Assembly (NCBI GenBank): GCA_964559835.1
Contig: CAZLJE010000019.1
Span: 43,333-107,332 of the forward strand
DNA length: 64,000 bases
From: DAISJI01 sp964559835
Lineage (GTDB): Bacteria > Acidobacteriota > Terriglobia > Terriglobales > Acidobacteriaceae
Reading direction: 5' to 3'
Below the pieces are notes generated by a model. That model searched no databases. It was not told the DNA's origin and saw only the letters and a list, made by a program, of their open reading frames with translations. Of this stretch, positions 7,826 through 15,843 are shown piece by piece. The position numbers were made by a program, and so were the translations under genes. Positions within the stretch are counted from its first letter, which is position 1, and each line of letters begins with the position of its first letter.

Positions 7826-9514
7826 ATGTATCGTACCCGACTGCTTTGCTGCGTACTGCTCGCCCTTTCCATCAGAGCTGCGGGACAAGTCTCGGCGCAG
7901 GCCTACCCTCAGAATCGCGGCACGATCGGACAGCGCCAGGCGCAGACCGGAACCATCACTCTGACGGGCACGGTCGTGAACTCCGTCACCGGCGAGCCGA
8001 TTCCGCGCGCGCTCATACAAATGATGGGCATGGCCTCGCGCGAGGAGTTGACCGACGCAGAGGGAAAATTCGAGTTCGACAACCTGCCTGAGACGCAGGC
8101 GATGCTTACGGCGCGCAAGCCGGGTTACTTCAGCGAGATGGAATTGGGCCAGGGCCGGGGCCGGGTGAAGCCCACGGCGATCACTGCCGGCATGGGCTCC
8201 GTCACGGTGAAGCTGACCCCCGCGGGCGTCATCACCGGCCGGCTTACGACCTCGGAGGGTGAACCGGTCGAGTCGGCAGGCATCATGGTTAAGGCGCGTA
8301 TGATCCAGAACGGGCGCCGCCAACTAGTCAACCGCAACGGCGCCAGCACCGACGAAGACGGTTACTTTCGTATCGGCAATCTTCAGCCCGGCACCTACTA
8401 CCTTTACACCAGTGGTAATTCCCGCATGATCACCGCCACCGACGAGGTGTTGTCCCCTGCGTACTACCCCGGGGTGAGCGATATTGCGGGTGCATCGGCG
8501 CTGGAAGTACGCGCCGGAAGCACTACCGCTGCCGACTTCACCGTCCATAAAGAAAAGGCCTATCGCGTTTCCGGGATTGTCACCGGCCTTCTTCCCAACC
8601 AGGGCGCGAGCGTGGAATTGCTTGGTCCCGATGGCGAGAACCTGCCGGTCATGGCAGCAGTCCGGCCGGATGGCAACACGTTTGAGATGCGCCGTGTCCC
8701 AGCCGGAACGTACACGTTGAAAGCAGTCGCTCAACAACGCGTCGGGCCGGATGGCTTCGCGGGAATTCAAAGATTCGGTGGCCCTCGCGGCCCTCGCATG
8801 CCGCAGATGTATACCGGCAGTATCCCGATCACCGTCAGCGGCGACTTGAACAACGTGACCGTAGCCGTCCAGCCCGCCGCAACGATTCCGGTCGTAGTGC
8901 GCACGGATTTCACGAATAAGCAGACCGAACCTGATTTCGGTGGCTCGGGGCGCCGGAACCAGCAGCAATACGTCATGCTGCACCTGATCCGCAGCGACGG
9001 CCAGCGCGGCGACAACTACGCGCAAATGTCCGGGCCCGACAATCCCACGCTTACCATCCAAAACGTCGAACCCGGCCGTTATCGGGTCGAGTTCATGCAG
9101 ATGGGCAACACCTACGTACGTTCGGCCACGTACGGCAACACCGACCTGCTGCGTGACGAACTGGTCGTCAGCGGCGGCGAATCGCAGCCCATCGACGTCG
9201 TCGTGCGTGACGACCCCGCTTCCCTCTCCGGCAGCGCGCGCTGTGAGGACACACAGTGCTGGGTGCTCATCGTCCCCGACGGTAACAATGCCGTCCAGCC
9301 GCGCACCGCGTTTGTCGACCCGCAGGGCGGCTTCCAGCAGATGGGCCTCGCCCCAGGGTCATACCGCGTGTATGCCTTCGACCGCATGGACGGCATCGAG
9401 TACACGAATCCTGAAGCAATGAAAGCCTATGGCGCGCACGCGGAAACGGTCGTGCTGACTGCGGGCCAGAAGGCTCAAGTCAATGTCGATCTGACCAAGG
9501 TGTCGGACCAATGA
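7826..9514 (+). CDS. secreted carboxypeptidase-regulatory-like protein
   Basis: A 562-residue exported protein. The start at 7826 gives a clean signal peptide (MYRTRLLCCVLLALS, then VSAQ) and is preceded by AAGGGGG; an earlier ATG would put 19 residues in front of it. It contains serial beta-sandwich modules of the carboxypeptidase D regulatory-like type (GTVVNSVTGEPIPRALI near residue 35, later GVITGRLTTSEGEPVESAGI and VSGIVTGLLPNQGASV). No catalytic residues are seen. Such proteins are abundant in Acidobacteriota; extracellular binding is inferred. The stop overlaps the next, similar gene by four bases. Confidence 0.8.
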   Translation: MYRTRLLCCVLLALSIRAAGQVSAQAYPQNRGTIGQRQAQTGTITLTGTVVNSVTGEPIPRALIQMMGMASREELTDAEGKFEFDNLPETQAMLTARKPGYFSEMELGQGRGRVKPTAITAGMGSVTVKLTPAGVITGRLTTSEGEPVESAGIMVKARMIQNGRRQLVNRNGASTDEDGYFRIGNLQPGTYYLYTSGNSRMITATDEVLSPAYYPGVSDIAGASALEVRAGSTTAADFTVHKEKAYRVSGIVTGLLPNQGASVELLGPDGENLPVMAAVRPDGNTFEMRRVPAGTYTLKAVAQQRVGPDGFAGIQRFGGPRGPRMPQMYTGSIPITVSGDLNNVTVAVQPAATIPVVVRTDFTNKQTEPDFGGSGRRNQQQYVMLHLIRSDGQRGDNYAQMSGPDNPTLTIQNVEPGRYRVEFMQMGNTYVRSATYGNTDLLRDELVVSGGESQPIDVVVRDDPASLSGSARCEDTQCWVLIVPDGNNAVQPRTAFVDPQGGFQQMGLAPGSYRVYAFDRMDGIEYTNPEAMKAYGAHAETVVLTAGQKAQVNVDLTKVSDQ

Positions 9515-11190
9515 CGCGACTCGTGGCAATCTTCGCCGTGGTCCTGGCTTCGGTTGGCGTATTGGCGCAGCGGCAGCCTGCTCCGTCGGCACAAAGCGGG
9601 TCCTACGAGGTCACCGGCACAGTCGTCCATGCCAGCACGGGCGAGGCGCTGGCGGGTGTTACCGTGACGCTGTCGCTCTCTCCAAACGCGGAGCAGCAAC
9701 GCGTATTCGACACCGCGCCTCGTTACCTCCCGCCCAATCCTCCGCAAATCCGTCCCGTCGTGACCGCAAGCGATGGCAAGTTCGCGTTCACCGGACTGCC
9801 GCCCGGCAAGTACTCTCTTCTGGCGGCGAGACGCGCTTTCTCGCAGCAGTCTTACCAGCAGCACGAACAATATTCGAGTGCAATCATTGTTGGAGCGGAC
9901 AAGAAGTCCACGGACCTGGTGTTTCGGCTTGAGCCGGATGCGTCGATCACTGGAAGAATCGTCGACGAACACAATGATCCGGTCGCGAACGCGCAGGTCA
10001 TGCTCTTCCGAGATGGCATGCAGAACGGCCGGCGCGGGATCTATCGCACGCAGCAAGCGATGTCTTCCGATGAGGGCGTGTACCGTTTCTCCCATGTCCG
10101 CCCGGGAAAGTTCTACCTCGCCGTGTCGGCGACCCCCTGGTATGCACAATATTCAAACATCCAACGCGGTTTCCGAGTCGGCGGAGACCCCCAACAGAAC
10201 GCCAGCAGCGCAGCCCTGGATCTCGCTTTCCCCGTGACCTTTTACCCGGGCGTTACAGATTCGGCCCAAGCTGAAAAGATCGACTTGAAGCCAAGCCAGC
10301 GCGAAACCATTGATTTCACCCTTCTCGCGGTGCCGTCACTCCACGTCCGCGTCAACACCGGTGTTACGGAACCGGGCCAGTTCGTCACCGCTACGCTGAT
10401 GCAGCAGATCTTTGACAGCCCGGAGATGGGGCAGCGGGGCAGGAACATGAGTTTCAACCAGGGCGTGACGGAGATCAGCGGGATCACTCCTGGCCACTAT
10501 TTGCTGCAGCTCCATACGAATTCTCAGGGCCGCACGGCTGGACCGACAGCCATGCGCGAGATCGACATCAGCAGCAGCATGGACATCAACGCGGGCGATA
10601 TGCCGTCGGGCGTAAACGTCACGGGCAGTCTGCGCTTCGACGGTCCTGCGCCCTCCGACAACCCTCGACTAATACTGCGCCGCAGGACGTTCCCCGCTCC
10701 AGTGCAATTGCAGGTCGGACCGAAAGGCGAGATTTCGTCGGAGCAACCCGTTCCGCCGGATACGTACGACCTTTTCTTGCCCAGTCCCACCTACCAGATG
10801 ACCCAGATCACCGCGAACGGCGCCAAGTTGAAGGGACAGACGCTTCAGATCGGTTCCACCGACGTGAAGCTGAACATCGTTGCCGCGAAATCGTCAGCGC
10901 GGATCGAGGGCGTCGCACGCAAGGACGGAACACCGGCATCGGGCGTCATGGTCGTGCTCGTCCCGGAGGATATGGAGCGGCCGATGCTTTATCGGCGCGA
11001 TGAAAGCGACAGCGACGGCTCGTTCCTCATGAACGCTGTCACGCCCGGCAAATACACTCTTGTCGCCATCGAGAACGGCTGGGACCTCGAGTGGTCCAGG
11101 CCCGAGGTGATCAAGCCGTATCTCGCAGCCGGAGAGCCGGTGCAGGTCACCGTTGACGGCAGGTATAAGGTGGACGCTAAGGTGCAGTAG
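9511..11190 (+). CDS. secreted carboxypeptidase-regulatory-like protein, paralogue
   Basis: A 559-residue protein with signal peptide MTRLVAIFAVVLASVGVLAQ and the same build as its upstream neighbour: a first module at about 32-105 (VTGTVVHASTGEALAGVTVTL), a second with SITGRIVDEHNDPVANAQVML, and further Ig-like beta regions to the end. It starts inside the stop of the preceding gene (ATGA), so the two are translationally coupled and probably arose by duplication. No enzymatic motif is visible. The role is unknown; both proteins would lie outside the inner membrane. Confidence 0.8.
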   Translation: MTRLVAIFAVVLASVGVLAQRQPAPSAQSGSYEVTGTVVHASTGEALAGVTVTLSLSPNAEQQRVFDTAPRYLPPNPPQIRPVVTASDGKFAFTGLPPGKYSLLAARRAFSQQSYQQHEQYSSAIIVGADKKSTDLVFRLEPDASITGRIVDEHNDPVANAQVMLFRDGMQNGRRGIYRTQQAMSSDEGVYRFSHVRPGKFYLAVSATPWYAQYSNIQRGFRVGGDPQQNASSAALDLAFPVTFYPGVTDSAQAEKIDLKPSQRETIDFTLLAVPSLHVRVNTGVTEPGQFVTATLMQQIFDSPEMGQRGRNMSFNQGVTEISGITPGHYLLQLHTNSQGRTAGPTAMREIDISSSMDINAGDMPSGVNVTGSLRFDGPAPSDNPRLILRRRTFPAPVQLQVGPKGEISSEQPVPPDTYDLFLPSPTYQMTQITANGAKLKGQTLQIGSTDVKLNIVAAKSSARIEGVARKDGTPASGVMVVLVPEDMERPMLYRRDESDSDGSFLMNAVTPGKYTLVAIENGWDLEWSRPEVIKPYLAAGEPVQVTVDGRYKVDAKVQ

Positions 11191-11212
11191 CAGTCCTGAA
11201 AGGTCCGGAGCC

Positions 11213-11698
11213 ATGCTCGAGTTCGAGGTTGTGCAGCTGGGATTCCCCGCCGACGCCAACATCATCGTTGGCCAGACACATTTCATCAAGAGCGTCGAAG
11301 ACCTTTACGAAGCCATCGTCAACACCGTGCCGCAGGCGAAATTCGGCATCGCCCTGAACGAAGCATCGGGCCCATGCCTGGTCCGTTTTGAAGGAAATGA
11401 CGAAGAGCTGAAGACTACGGCAGTGCGCATGGCGCAAGCCGTGGGTGCGGGACACACGTTCTACGTCGTCATCCGCGAAGCATTCCCGATCAACCTTACG
11501 AATGCGATCCAGAATGTGCCTGAGGTGTGCTGCATCTTCTGCGCGACCGCCAATCCGGTGCAGGTCATCGTTGCCAAGTCGGAGCAAGGCCGCGGCATCA
11601 TGGGCGTGATCGACGGTAGTTCGCCTAAGGGTATCGAGGGTCCGCAGGATGTGGAAGCGCGCCACGGGTTCCTGCGGAAGATCGGGTACAAAAGGTAA
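11213..11698 (+). CDS. adenosine-specific kinase (DUF355 family)
   Basis: A 161-residue protein matching the compact adenosine-specific kinase family known first from archaea. Recognisable stretches are LGFPADANIIVGQTHFIKSVEDL, split here as LGFPADANII and GQTHFIKSVEDL, then KFGIALNEASGPCLVRFEG, CCIFCATANPVQVIVA and GRGIMGVIDG. The ATG at 11213 follows AAAGGTCCGGAG. It lies 22 bases after the paralogous secreted proteins but is unrelated to them. Phosphorylation of adenosine is family knowledge; its physiological use here is unknown. Confidence 0.85.
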   Translation: MLEFEVVQLGFPADANIIVGQTHFIKSVEDLYEAIVNTVPQAKFGIALNEASGPCLVRFEGNDEELKTTAVRMAQAVGAGHTFYVVIREAFPINLTNAIQNVPEVCCIFCATANPVQVIVAKSEQGRGIMGVIDGSSPKGIEGPQDVEARHGFLRKIGYKR

Positions 11699-11699
11699 A

Positions 11700-11727
11700 G
11701 GCCCGGGCCGCTTTCGCGGTCCGAGCC
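11700..11727. terminator. hairpin between convergent genes
   Basis: GGCCCGGGCCGC (11700-11711), loop TTTC and GCGGTCCGAGCC (11716-11727) form a 12-bp stem with one mismatch and one wobble. Read on the minus strand it is followed by CCTTTACCTTTTG, so it could end the DUF4142 transcript; on the plus strand the tail is weak. Confidence 0.45.
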
Positions 11728-11744
11728 TCCCGTGAGCAATTTGT

Positions 11745-12452
11745 TTACTGCGGCTGGCTGGTGCTGGCGGAAGTCTTGGTCGACTTCGATTTGGCTGCCG
11801 CTGCCTTCGAGGTAGCGCCAACTGTGCCGGCGACCGACTTCGCCTTATCGAGGTGCGATTCCAGCGTCGGCAGCGTCTGCGATGCGAAGTTCTTCACATC
11901 GGGGTCCTTCGCCGACGTGGATTCCTTCTTGAATTCGCTTACGTCCTTCGTGTGGTCGCTGACCATGTAACGCATGTAAGCCTTGTCGAATTGCTCGCCC
12001 GACAGCTTGGAGAGGCGCTCTTTCTCGGCCTTGTCCCTGGCGTCGAGATCGCTGGGAAGGGTGACGCCCTTCTGCGCGGCAATGGACTTGAGCTGATCGT
12101 TGGCTTTGCTGTGATCGTCGACCATCTGCTTGCCGAACTGCTTCACGTCGTTGCTGCTCGCCTTTTCCTGCGCTAGTTGGCCGAGTTCGACTTCGGCGAG
12201 ACCGCCCTGCGCCGCTTTCGTCATGAAAGTCTTATCCGAGACAGGAACCGAACTGCCCGCAGCCGACTGGCCCGAGGTGGCTGATGTTGCGCCACCCATC
12301 GTATCTTTCTTGCTCTTGCTGCTCTTCTTTGAAGTGGTAGATTGGGCGCCCGTGTTCGACTGGCCGGACGCGGACGACGTATCCTGCGCGAAGGCACACA
12401 TGCCGAACAGCAGGACACCGCCTGTGATGAGACTCAGAATCCGAGAACGCAT
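11745..12452 (-). CDS. exported DUF4142-domain protein
   Basis: A 235-residue protein. A signal peptide (MRSRILSLITGGVLLFGMCAFAQ) precedes a Ser/Thr/Lys-rich linker to about residue 70, a helical DUF4142 ferritin-like domain (DKTFMTKAAQGGLAEVELG to about 210) and an Ala/Ser/Lys-rich tail. The start at 12452 is fixed by AGGAGG and the signal peptide; an earlier in-frame start lacks both. DUF4142 proteins are periplasmic or cell-surface proteins often linked to stress, without an established reaction. It is a single gene on the minus strand with its own leader region up to the tRNA promoter. Confidence 0.85.
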   Translation of the reverse strand: MRSRILSLITGGVLLFGMCAFAQDTSSASGQSNTGAQSTTSKKSSKSKKDTMGGATSATSGQSAAGSSVPVSDKTFMTKAAQGGLAEVELGQLAQEKASSNDVKQFGKQMVDDHSKANDQLKSIAAQKGVTLPSDLDARDKAEKERLSKLSGEQFDKAYMRYMVSDHTKDVSEFKKESTSAKDPDVKNFASQTLPTLESHLDKAKSVAGTVGATSKAAAAKSKSTKTSASTSQPQ

Positions 12453-12599
12453 CGAGAACTCCTCCTGTGGATAAACGGATGTCTTTAACAATTAAGATGT
12501 GGCGTTGCCCCGCCGGGGATGTGAGGCGTCGGAGGGCGCTCTGTACGCCACAGTGCGCCGCTTTGGCCTGCCGCAGCCAGCGTTTCGGAGCTCCAGATT

Positions 12600-12608
12600 T
12601 GTTATAAT
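12600..12608 (+). promoter_or_regulatory. extended -10 promoter for tRNA-Leu and secG
   Basis: TGTTATAAT is a perfect extended -10 (TGn-TATAAT). No good -35 is present, as often with extended -10 promoters. It lies 88 bases before tRNA-Leu, the first gene downstream. Confidence 0.5.
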
Positions 12609-12695
12609 CAAGAGGCCTCAGAATGGAATCGGGCCTGCTGTCATCCCTCCGGCCCGGTGTGCTCGTCGCGCGCGATGGGCCGAATCAGGCGCAGT

Positions 12696-12780
12696 GCGGA
12701 AGTGGTGGAACTGGCAGACACACCATCTTGAGGGGGTGGCGCCGAAAGGCGTGGGGGTTCAAATCCCCCCTTCCGCACCA
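12696..12780 (+). tRNA. tRNA-Leu(GAG)
   Basis: A class II tRNA with a long variable arm. The acceptor stem GCGGAAG pairs with CTTCCGC (12770-12776). The anticodon stem CCATC/GGTGG encloses the loop TTGAGGG with anticodon GAG. The T-arm is GGGGGTTCAAATCCCCC and the CCA end is encoded. It lies 27 bases before secG, so the two may share a transcript. Confidence 0.95.
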
Positions 12781-12807
12781 TCTTTGACTTCGTCAGGAAC
12801 CGCAGAA

Positions 12808-13152
12808 ATGGTTTACGTCGTTACAGCTATTCACGTCATCGTTTGTGTTTTTCTCATCGTGGTGGTCCTCCTCCAGTCCGGCAAGAGCGCCGATATCGCC
12901 GCCGCTTTCGGGGGCATGGGCAGCCAGACCGCCTTTGGTCCACGAGGAGCCGCCACGGTGCTGGGCAAGGCAACCACCTGGGCAGCGGTGCTGTTCATGC
13001 TGACGTCGATCACGCTCTCGATATTTGCCGCGCGCCGGCCCAGCTCCTCTTCGGTGCTCCAGGGCACCTCGGCGCCGAAGTCCGCGCCAGCTCCGGCGAA
13101 GAACAATATGCCTACGCCGAACCCGACTACGCCAACAACACCGCAGAAGTAG
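12808..13152 (+). CDS. secG: preprotein translocase subunit SecG
   Basis: A 114-residue inner-membrane subunit of the SecYEG channel. Two hydrophobic helices (about 3-20 and 52-72) flank the conserved loop LLQSGKSADIAAAFGG and GSQTAFGPRG. A Ser/Pro/Thr-rich cytoplasmic tail makes it longer than the usual 75-110 residues. The ATG at 12808 (after GTCAGGAACC) is the true start; a longer open frame runs back through the tRNA and is not coding there. Confidence 0.93.
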   Translation: MVYVVTAIHVIVCVFLIVVVLLQSGKSADIAAAFGGMGSQTAFGPRGAATVLGKATTWAAVLFMLTSITLSIFAARRPSSSSVLQGTSAPKSAPAPAKNNMPTPNPTTPTTPQK

Positions 13153-13194
13153 GCGCGAGGCACAAGGCACAAGCCGCAAGGTGAAGACCTCACA

Positions 13195-13224
13195 AAGGCT
13201 CCCGCTCATGGGAGCCTTATTCAT
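13195..13224 (+). terminator. terminator after secG
   Basis: AAGGCTCCC (13195-13203), loop GCTCAT, GGGAGCCTT (13210-13218): a perfect 9-bp stem followed by ATTCATTGTT. The T-tract is interrupted but the stem is strong. Confidence 0.6.
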
Positions 13225-13228
13225 TGTT

Positions 13229-13266
13229 AAACTGGCGAGTAATAACTAGCGGCTGGTGACTCGCTC
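13229..13266. repeat. intergenic micro-repeat
   Basis: ACTGGCGAGTAATAACTAGCGG followed by CTGGTGACTCGC, the same degenerate ACTGGCGACT words as at 2441-2478 and 30291-30310. It immediately precedes the next start codon. Confidence 0.45.
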
Positions 13267-13893
13267 ATGATCCACGAAATCCTTCCTGTTGGCCCGCTGC
13301 AGTGCAATTGCTCCATTTTCGGCGATGAGCAATCACGCGAGGCGATGGTCATCGACCCCGGCGACAACGTCGAGCAGATCATGACCATCATCGAGAGCCA
13401 TGGTCTGACGGTGAAACAGATCGTTGTCACGCACGCGCACATCGACCACGTCGGCGGCGCCATGAAGCTGAAGCAGCGCACCGGCGCGCCCATCCTCCTC
13501 AACCAGAATGATGAAATGCTGCTCAAGATGCTGGATGTGCAGGCGGCGTGGATCGGGATGCGTTCGCCGGGGTCAGTACAGGTCGATCAAAGCGTGACCG
13601 ACGGCGGCAAGGTGAAGGCCGGAAACCTGGAAGGTTCGGTGATCCACACCCCCGGCCACACCGAGGGCAGCGTGTGCATCTACTTCCCGGCCGAACAAAA
13701 GCTGATCGCCGGGGATACCCTGTTCGCGGGAAGCATCGGCCGCACCGATCTGCCCGGCGGTTCGACTGAAAAGATCATGCGCTCGCTGCATACGAAAGTG
13801 CTGGCGCTCCCGGATGAGACGATCGTTGTTCCCGGGCATGGAGAGCTGACGACCATCGGCGAGGAGCGGGAGACCAATCCGTTCTTGAGGTGA
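13267..13893 (+). CDS. metallo-beta-lactamase fold hydrolase, glyoxalase II-like
   Basis: A 208-residue single-domain hydrolase with the di-metal site: THAHIDH (His56, His58, Asp60, His61), TPGHTEGS, AGDTLF and VPGHG. The layout fits the short YcbL/glyoxalase II-like group that hydrolyses thioesters such as S-lactoylglutathione or related substrates. The substrate is not determinable here. It is a single gene on the plus strand and converges with brnA; the two stop codons are adjacent. Confidence 0.88.
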   Translation: MIHEILPVGPLQCNCSIFGDEQSREAMVIDPGDNVEQIMTIIESHGLTVKQIVVTHAHIDHVGGAMKLKQRTGAPILLNQNDEMLLKMLDVQAAWIGMRSPGSVQVDQSVTDGGKVKAGNLEGSVIHTPGHTEGSVCIYFPAEQKLIAGDTLFAGSIGRTDLPGGSTEKIMRSLHTKVLALPDETIVVPGHGELTTIGEERETNPFLR

Positions 13894-14313
13894 TCAGGCG
13901 CGGCGCGATTTTGGTGCTTTCAAGGCCGCTGACCCGTTTGATACCGGCGATTTGCGGTGTTCCGACGTAATTTTCGCGTTGTCGATGGCATCCCGGATCA
14001 TCGCCTGGCGAAGAATCTCGTTCGCTTTAGTTTGATAACCGGGGCCGTTCCGCTTTAGCCAATCGATAATCTCAAGATCCACTCGCATCGTGACAGGCTT
14101 TTTAATAGCACGGTAATACTTGTTCCGCGTGGCCGACCGGATCTCCTCGTTGGTGAATTCCGGAATGTCGGATAAGTCAATCTGCTCGTCCGGCATTTCA
14201 TTGAGCCGCAGAAGCTCACGCCTGATCTCTTGATCGGAGAGACGCCTCGAATTCGAGCCGTTCCGACCGGGTTGCTTTCCGTGCCGAGATGATGCGGACG
14301 ATTTCTTCGCCAT
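13894..14313 (-). CDS. brnA: BrnA-family antitoxin
   Basis: A 139-residue protein whose second half has the BrnA ribbon-helix-helix signature: IKKPVTMRVDLEIIDWLKRN then GPGYQTKANEILRQAM. The segment MPDEQIDLSDIPEFT before it is typical of antitoxins of this group. The N-terminal 30 residues are Lys/Ser/Arg-rich and overlap the end of brnT by about 98 bases. The ATG at 14313 follows CAGGAACAGG; another ATG six codons upstream lacks a Shine-Dalgarno. It would neutralise BrnT and repress the shared promoter. Confidence 0.88.
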   Translation of the reverse strand: MAKKSSASSRHGKQPGRNGSNSRRLSDQEIRRELLRLNEMPDEQIDLSDIPEFTNEEIRSATRNKYYRAIKKPVTMRVDLEIIDWLKRNGPGYQTKANEILRQAMIRDAIDNAKITSEHRKSPVSNGSAALKAPKSRRA

Positions 14314-14518
14314 CCTGTTCCTGTTCGACATATACCACTACCAGCACTGCAAGCGAGTGGCTCCAGCCTACCAGCCACCTGCGATGTTCGCCCTCGACTT
14401 CCCGGTCGTCCTTCTGGAGAGAGCTTTCATCGAAGAACAGCGGAACGACCGATTCGAAGGAGACACCGTGTATGCGTTGGTTGGTCCGGTTTTTCCCCGG
14501 GTCCCAAGTGAATCTCAT
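14216..14518 (-). CDS. brnT: BrnT-family toxin
   Basis: A 100-residue RelE-like ribonuclease toxin. Family features are WDPGKNRTNQRIHGVSFE at the N-terminus, the acidic segment DDREVEGEHRRWLVGWS, and the C-terminal RIISARKATRSER. The start at 14518 (after TTGGGACGG) gives the canonical MRFTWDPGKN; an earlier in-frame start would add 13 residues. It precedes brnA in the transcript, the usual order for this system. Confidence 0.9.
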   Translation of the reverse strand: MRFTWDPGKNRTNQRIHGVSFESVVPLFFDESSLQKDDREVEGEHRRWLVGWSHSLAVLVVVYVEQEQDGEEIVRIISARKATRSERLEFEASLRSRDQA

Positions 14519-14539
14519 CACCGTCCCAAGGACTACTTC

Positions 14540-14587
14540 AGTGTGGATTGTGCGCACACAGCTGTCAAGACAATTCTGTACGTACAG
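14540..14587 (-). promoter_or_regulatory. brnTA promoter with two palindromes
   Basis: On the minus strand a perfect -35 TTGACA (14568-14563) sits 17 bases before a poor -10 (CACACT, 14545-14540). Two perfect palindromes flank the -35: CTGTACGTACAG at 14576-14587 and TGTGCGCACA at 14549-14558, the latter inside the spacer. They are plausible binding sites for the ribbon-helix-helix antitoxin. Confidence 0.4.
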
Positions 14588-15751
14588 CTAAATGCCCGCC
14601 AGCGCGTACTCCAGGTCGGCGATGATGTCCTGCACGTCCTCGATGCCGACTGATATGCGCACCATCCCGTCGGTCAGCCCGATCGCGCGGCGGCCCTTTT
14701 CGCCTAGCGCGGCGTGCGTCATCGTGGCCGGATGCGAGATCAGCGTCTCGACACCACCCAGTGATTCGCCCAACGACAGCGTTCCTTTCGCGCGCTTCAG
14801 CATCCGCTTGGCATTGTTGAGCGAGCCGGTCTCGAAGGTGATCATCGAGCCGAAGCCGGTCATCTGCCGTTTCGCAAGCTCATGCTGCGGATGGTTGGGC
14901 AGGCCCGGATAGAACACGCGTTTTACCTTCTTATGCGTATCGAGGAAATCGGCCATGTCGCGGCCGTTCTCGTCGTGACGCGGCATGCGCACACCGAGCG
15001 TCTTCACGCCGCGCAACACCAGCCAGCACTCGAAGGGCGACATGATCCCGCCCGCCGACTTCTGAATGAACGCCAGCTGGTCTGCCTGCTCCTGGGTCGT
15101 GCAGATCACGACGCCGCCGAGACCGTCGCTGTGGCCATTCAGGAACTTGGTCGTCGAGTGCGTCACCATGTCGGCGCCGAGCTCGATCGGGTGTTGGAAA
15201 TACGGCGACATGAAGGTGTTGTCCACGATCAGTTCGACCCGGCGTTTGTGCGCAATCTCGGCGATGGCGGCGATGTCGCTGATCGTCATGAGCGGGTTCG
15301 TCGGCGTTTCGACGTAAATGTATTTCGTGCTTTTGCGGATCGCCTTCTCCACCGCGCGGTCGTCCGACGTGTCGACATAGGTGAACTCCAGCCCGTAATT
15401 CACCAATATCTGGTTGAACAGGCGCGGCACACCCCCGTAGACGTTATGCGAGCAGACGATGTGATCCCCGGCCTTCATCATCGTGCAAATCGCCGTCACG
15501 GCCGCCATGCCGCTGGCGAACACTCGCGCTGCGAGACCGCCTTCGACCGCTGCCAGCGACTCCTGCAGCCGGTCGCGCGTCGGGTTCGTCACGCGCGCAT
15601 ATTCATACCCCAGCCGCGGCTTGCCCAATTCGTCCTGTACATATGTCGACGTTGCATAGATTGGAACGCTTACCGCGCCGGTCACCGGTTCGGGGTACTG
15701 CCCCGCATGAACACAATTGGTGGAGAAACCGCGAGAATCTTTCTTAGCCAT
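14588..15751 (-). CDS. cystathionine gamma-synthase/lyase family PLP enzyme
   Basis: A 387-residue Cys/Met-metabolism PLP enzyme. It shows the N-terminal STNCVHAGQ, YEYARVTNPT, the phosphate-binding FASGMAA, NTFMSPYFQHP and the Schiff-base Lys in STTKFLNGHSD. The ATG at 15751 follows CGAGGACATC; a longer frame adds 19 residues without family similarity. Whether it acts as gamma-lyase (cystathionine to cysteine) or gamma-synthase cannot be decided from sequence. The preceding cysteine synthase-like gene, 91 bases upstream on the same strand, favours a reverse transsulfuration pair, mccB-like with mccA-like. Confidence 0.9.
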   Translation of the reverse strand: MAKKDSRGFSTNCVHAGQYPEPVTGAVSVPIYATSTYVQDELGKPRLGYEYARVTNPTRDRLQESLAAVEGGLAARVFASGMAAVTAICTMMKAGDHIVCSHNVYGGVPRLFNQILVNYGLEFTYVDTSDDRAVEKAIRKSTKYIYVETPTNPLMTISDIAAIAEIAHKRRVELIVDNTFMSPYFQHPIELGADMVTHSTTKFLNGHSDGLGGVVICTTQEQADQLAFIQKSAGGIMSPFECWLVLRGVKTLGVRMPRHDENGRDMADFLDTHKKVKRVFYPGLPNHPQHELAKRQMTGFGSMITFETGSLNNAKRMLKRAKGTLSLGESLGGVETLISHPATMTHAALGEKGRRAIGLTDGMVRISVGIEDVQDIIADLEYALAGI

Positions 15752-15795
15752 GATGTCCTCGGAAAATAGGCGCGTTTCGGAGACACATCGCGCCT

Positions 15796-15843
15796 GGGAT
15801 CTTTTCAATCAAAAAAATCAGAAATCAAAAATCGAAAATGATT
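15796..15843. repeat. A/T-rich micro-repeat
   Basis: The spacer between the two sulfur genes carries repeated AATCAAAAA-type units (AAAAAATCAG, AAATCAAAAATCG, AAAATGATTT). It is one of several distinct low-complexity intergenic families in this window. Confidence 0.5.
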
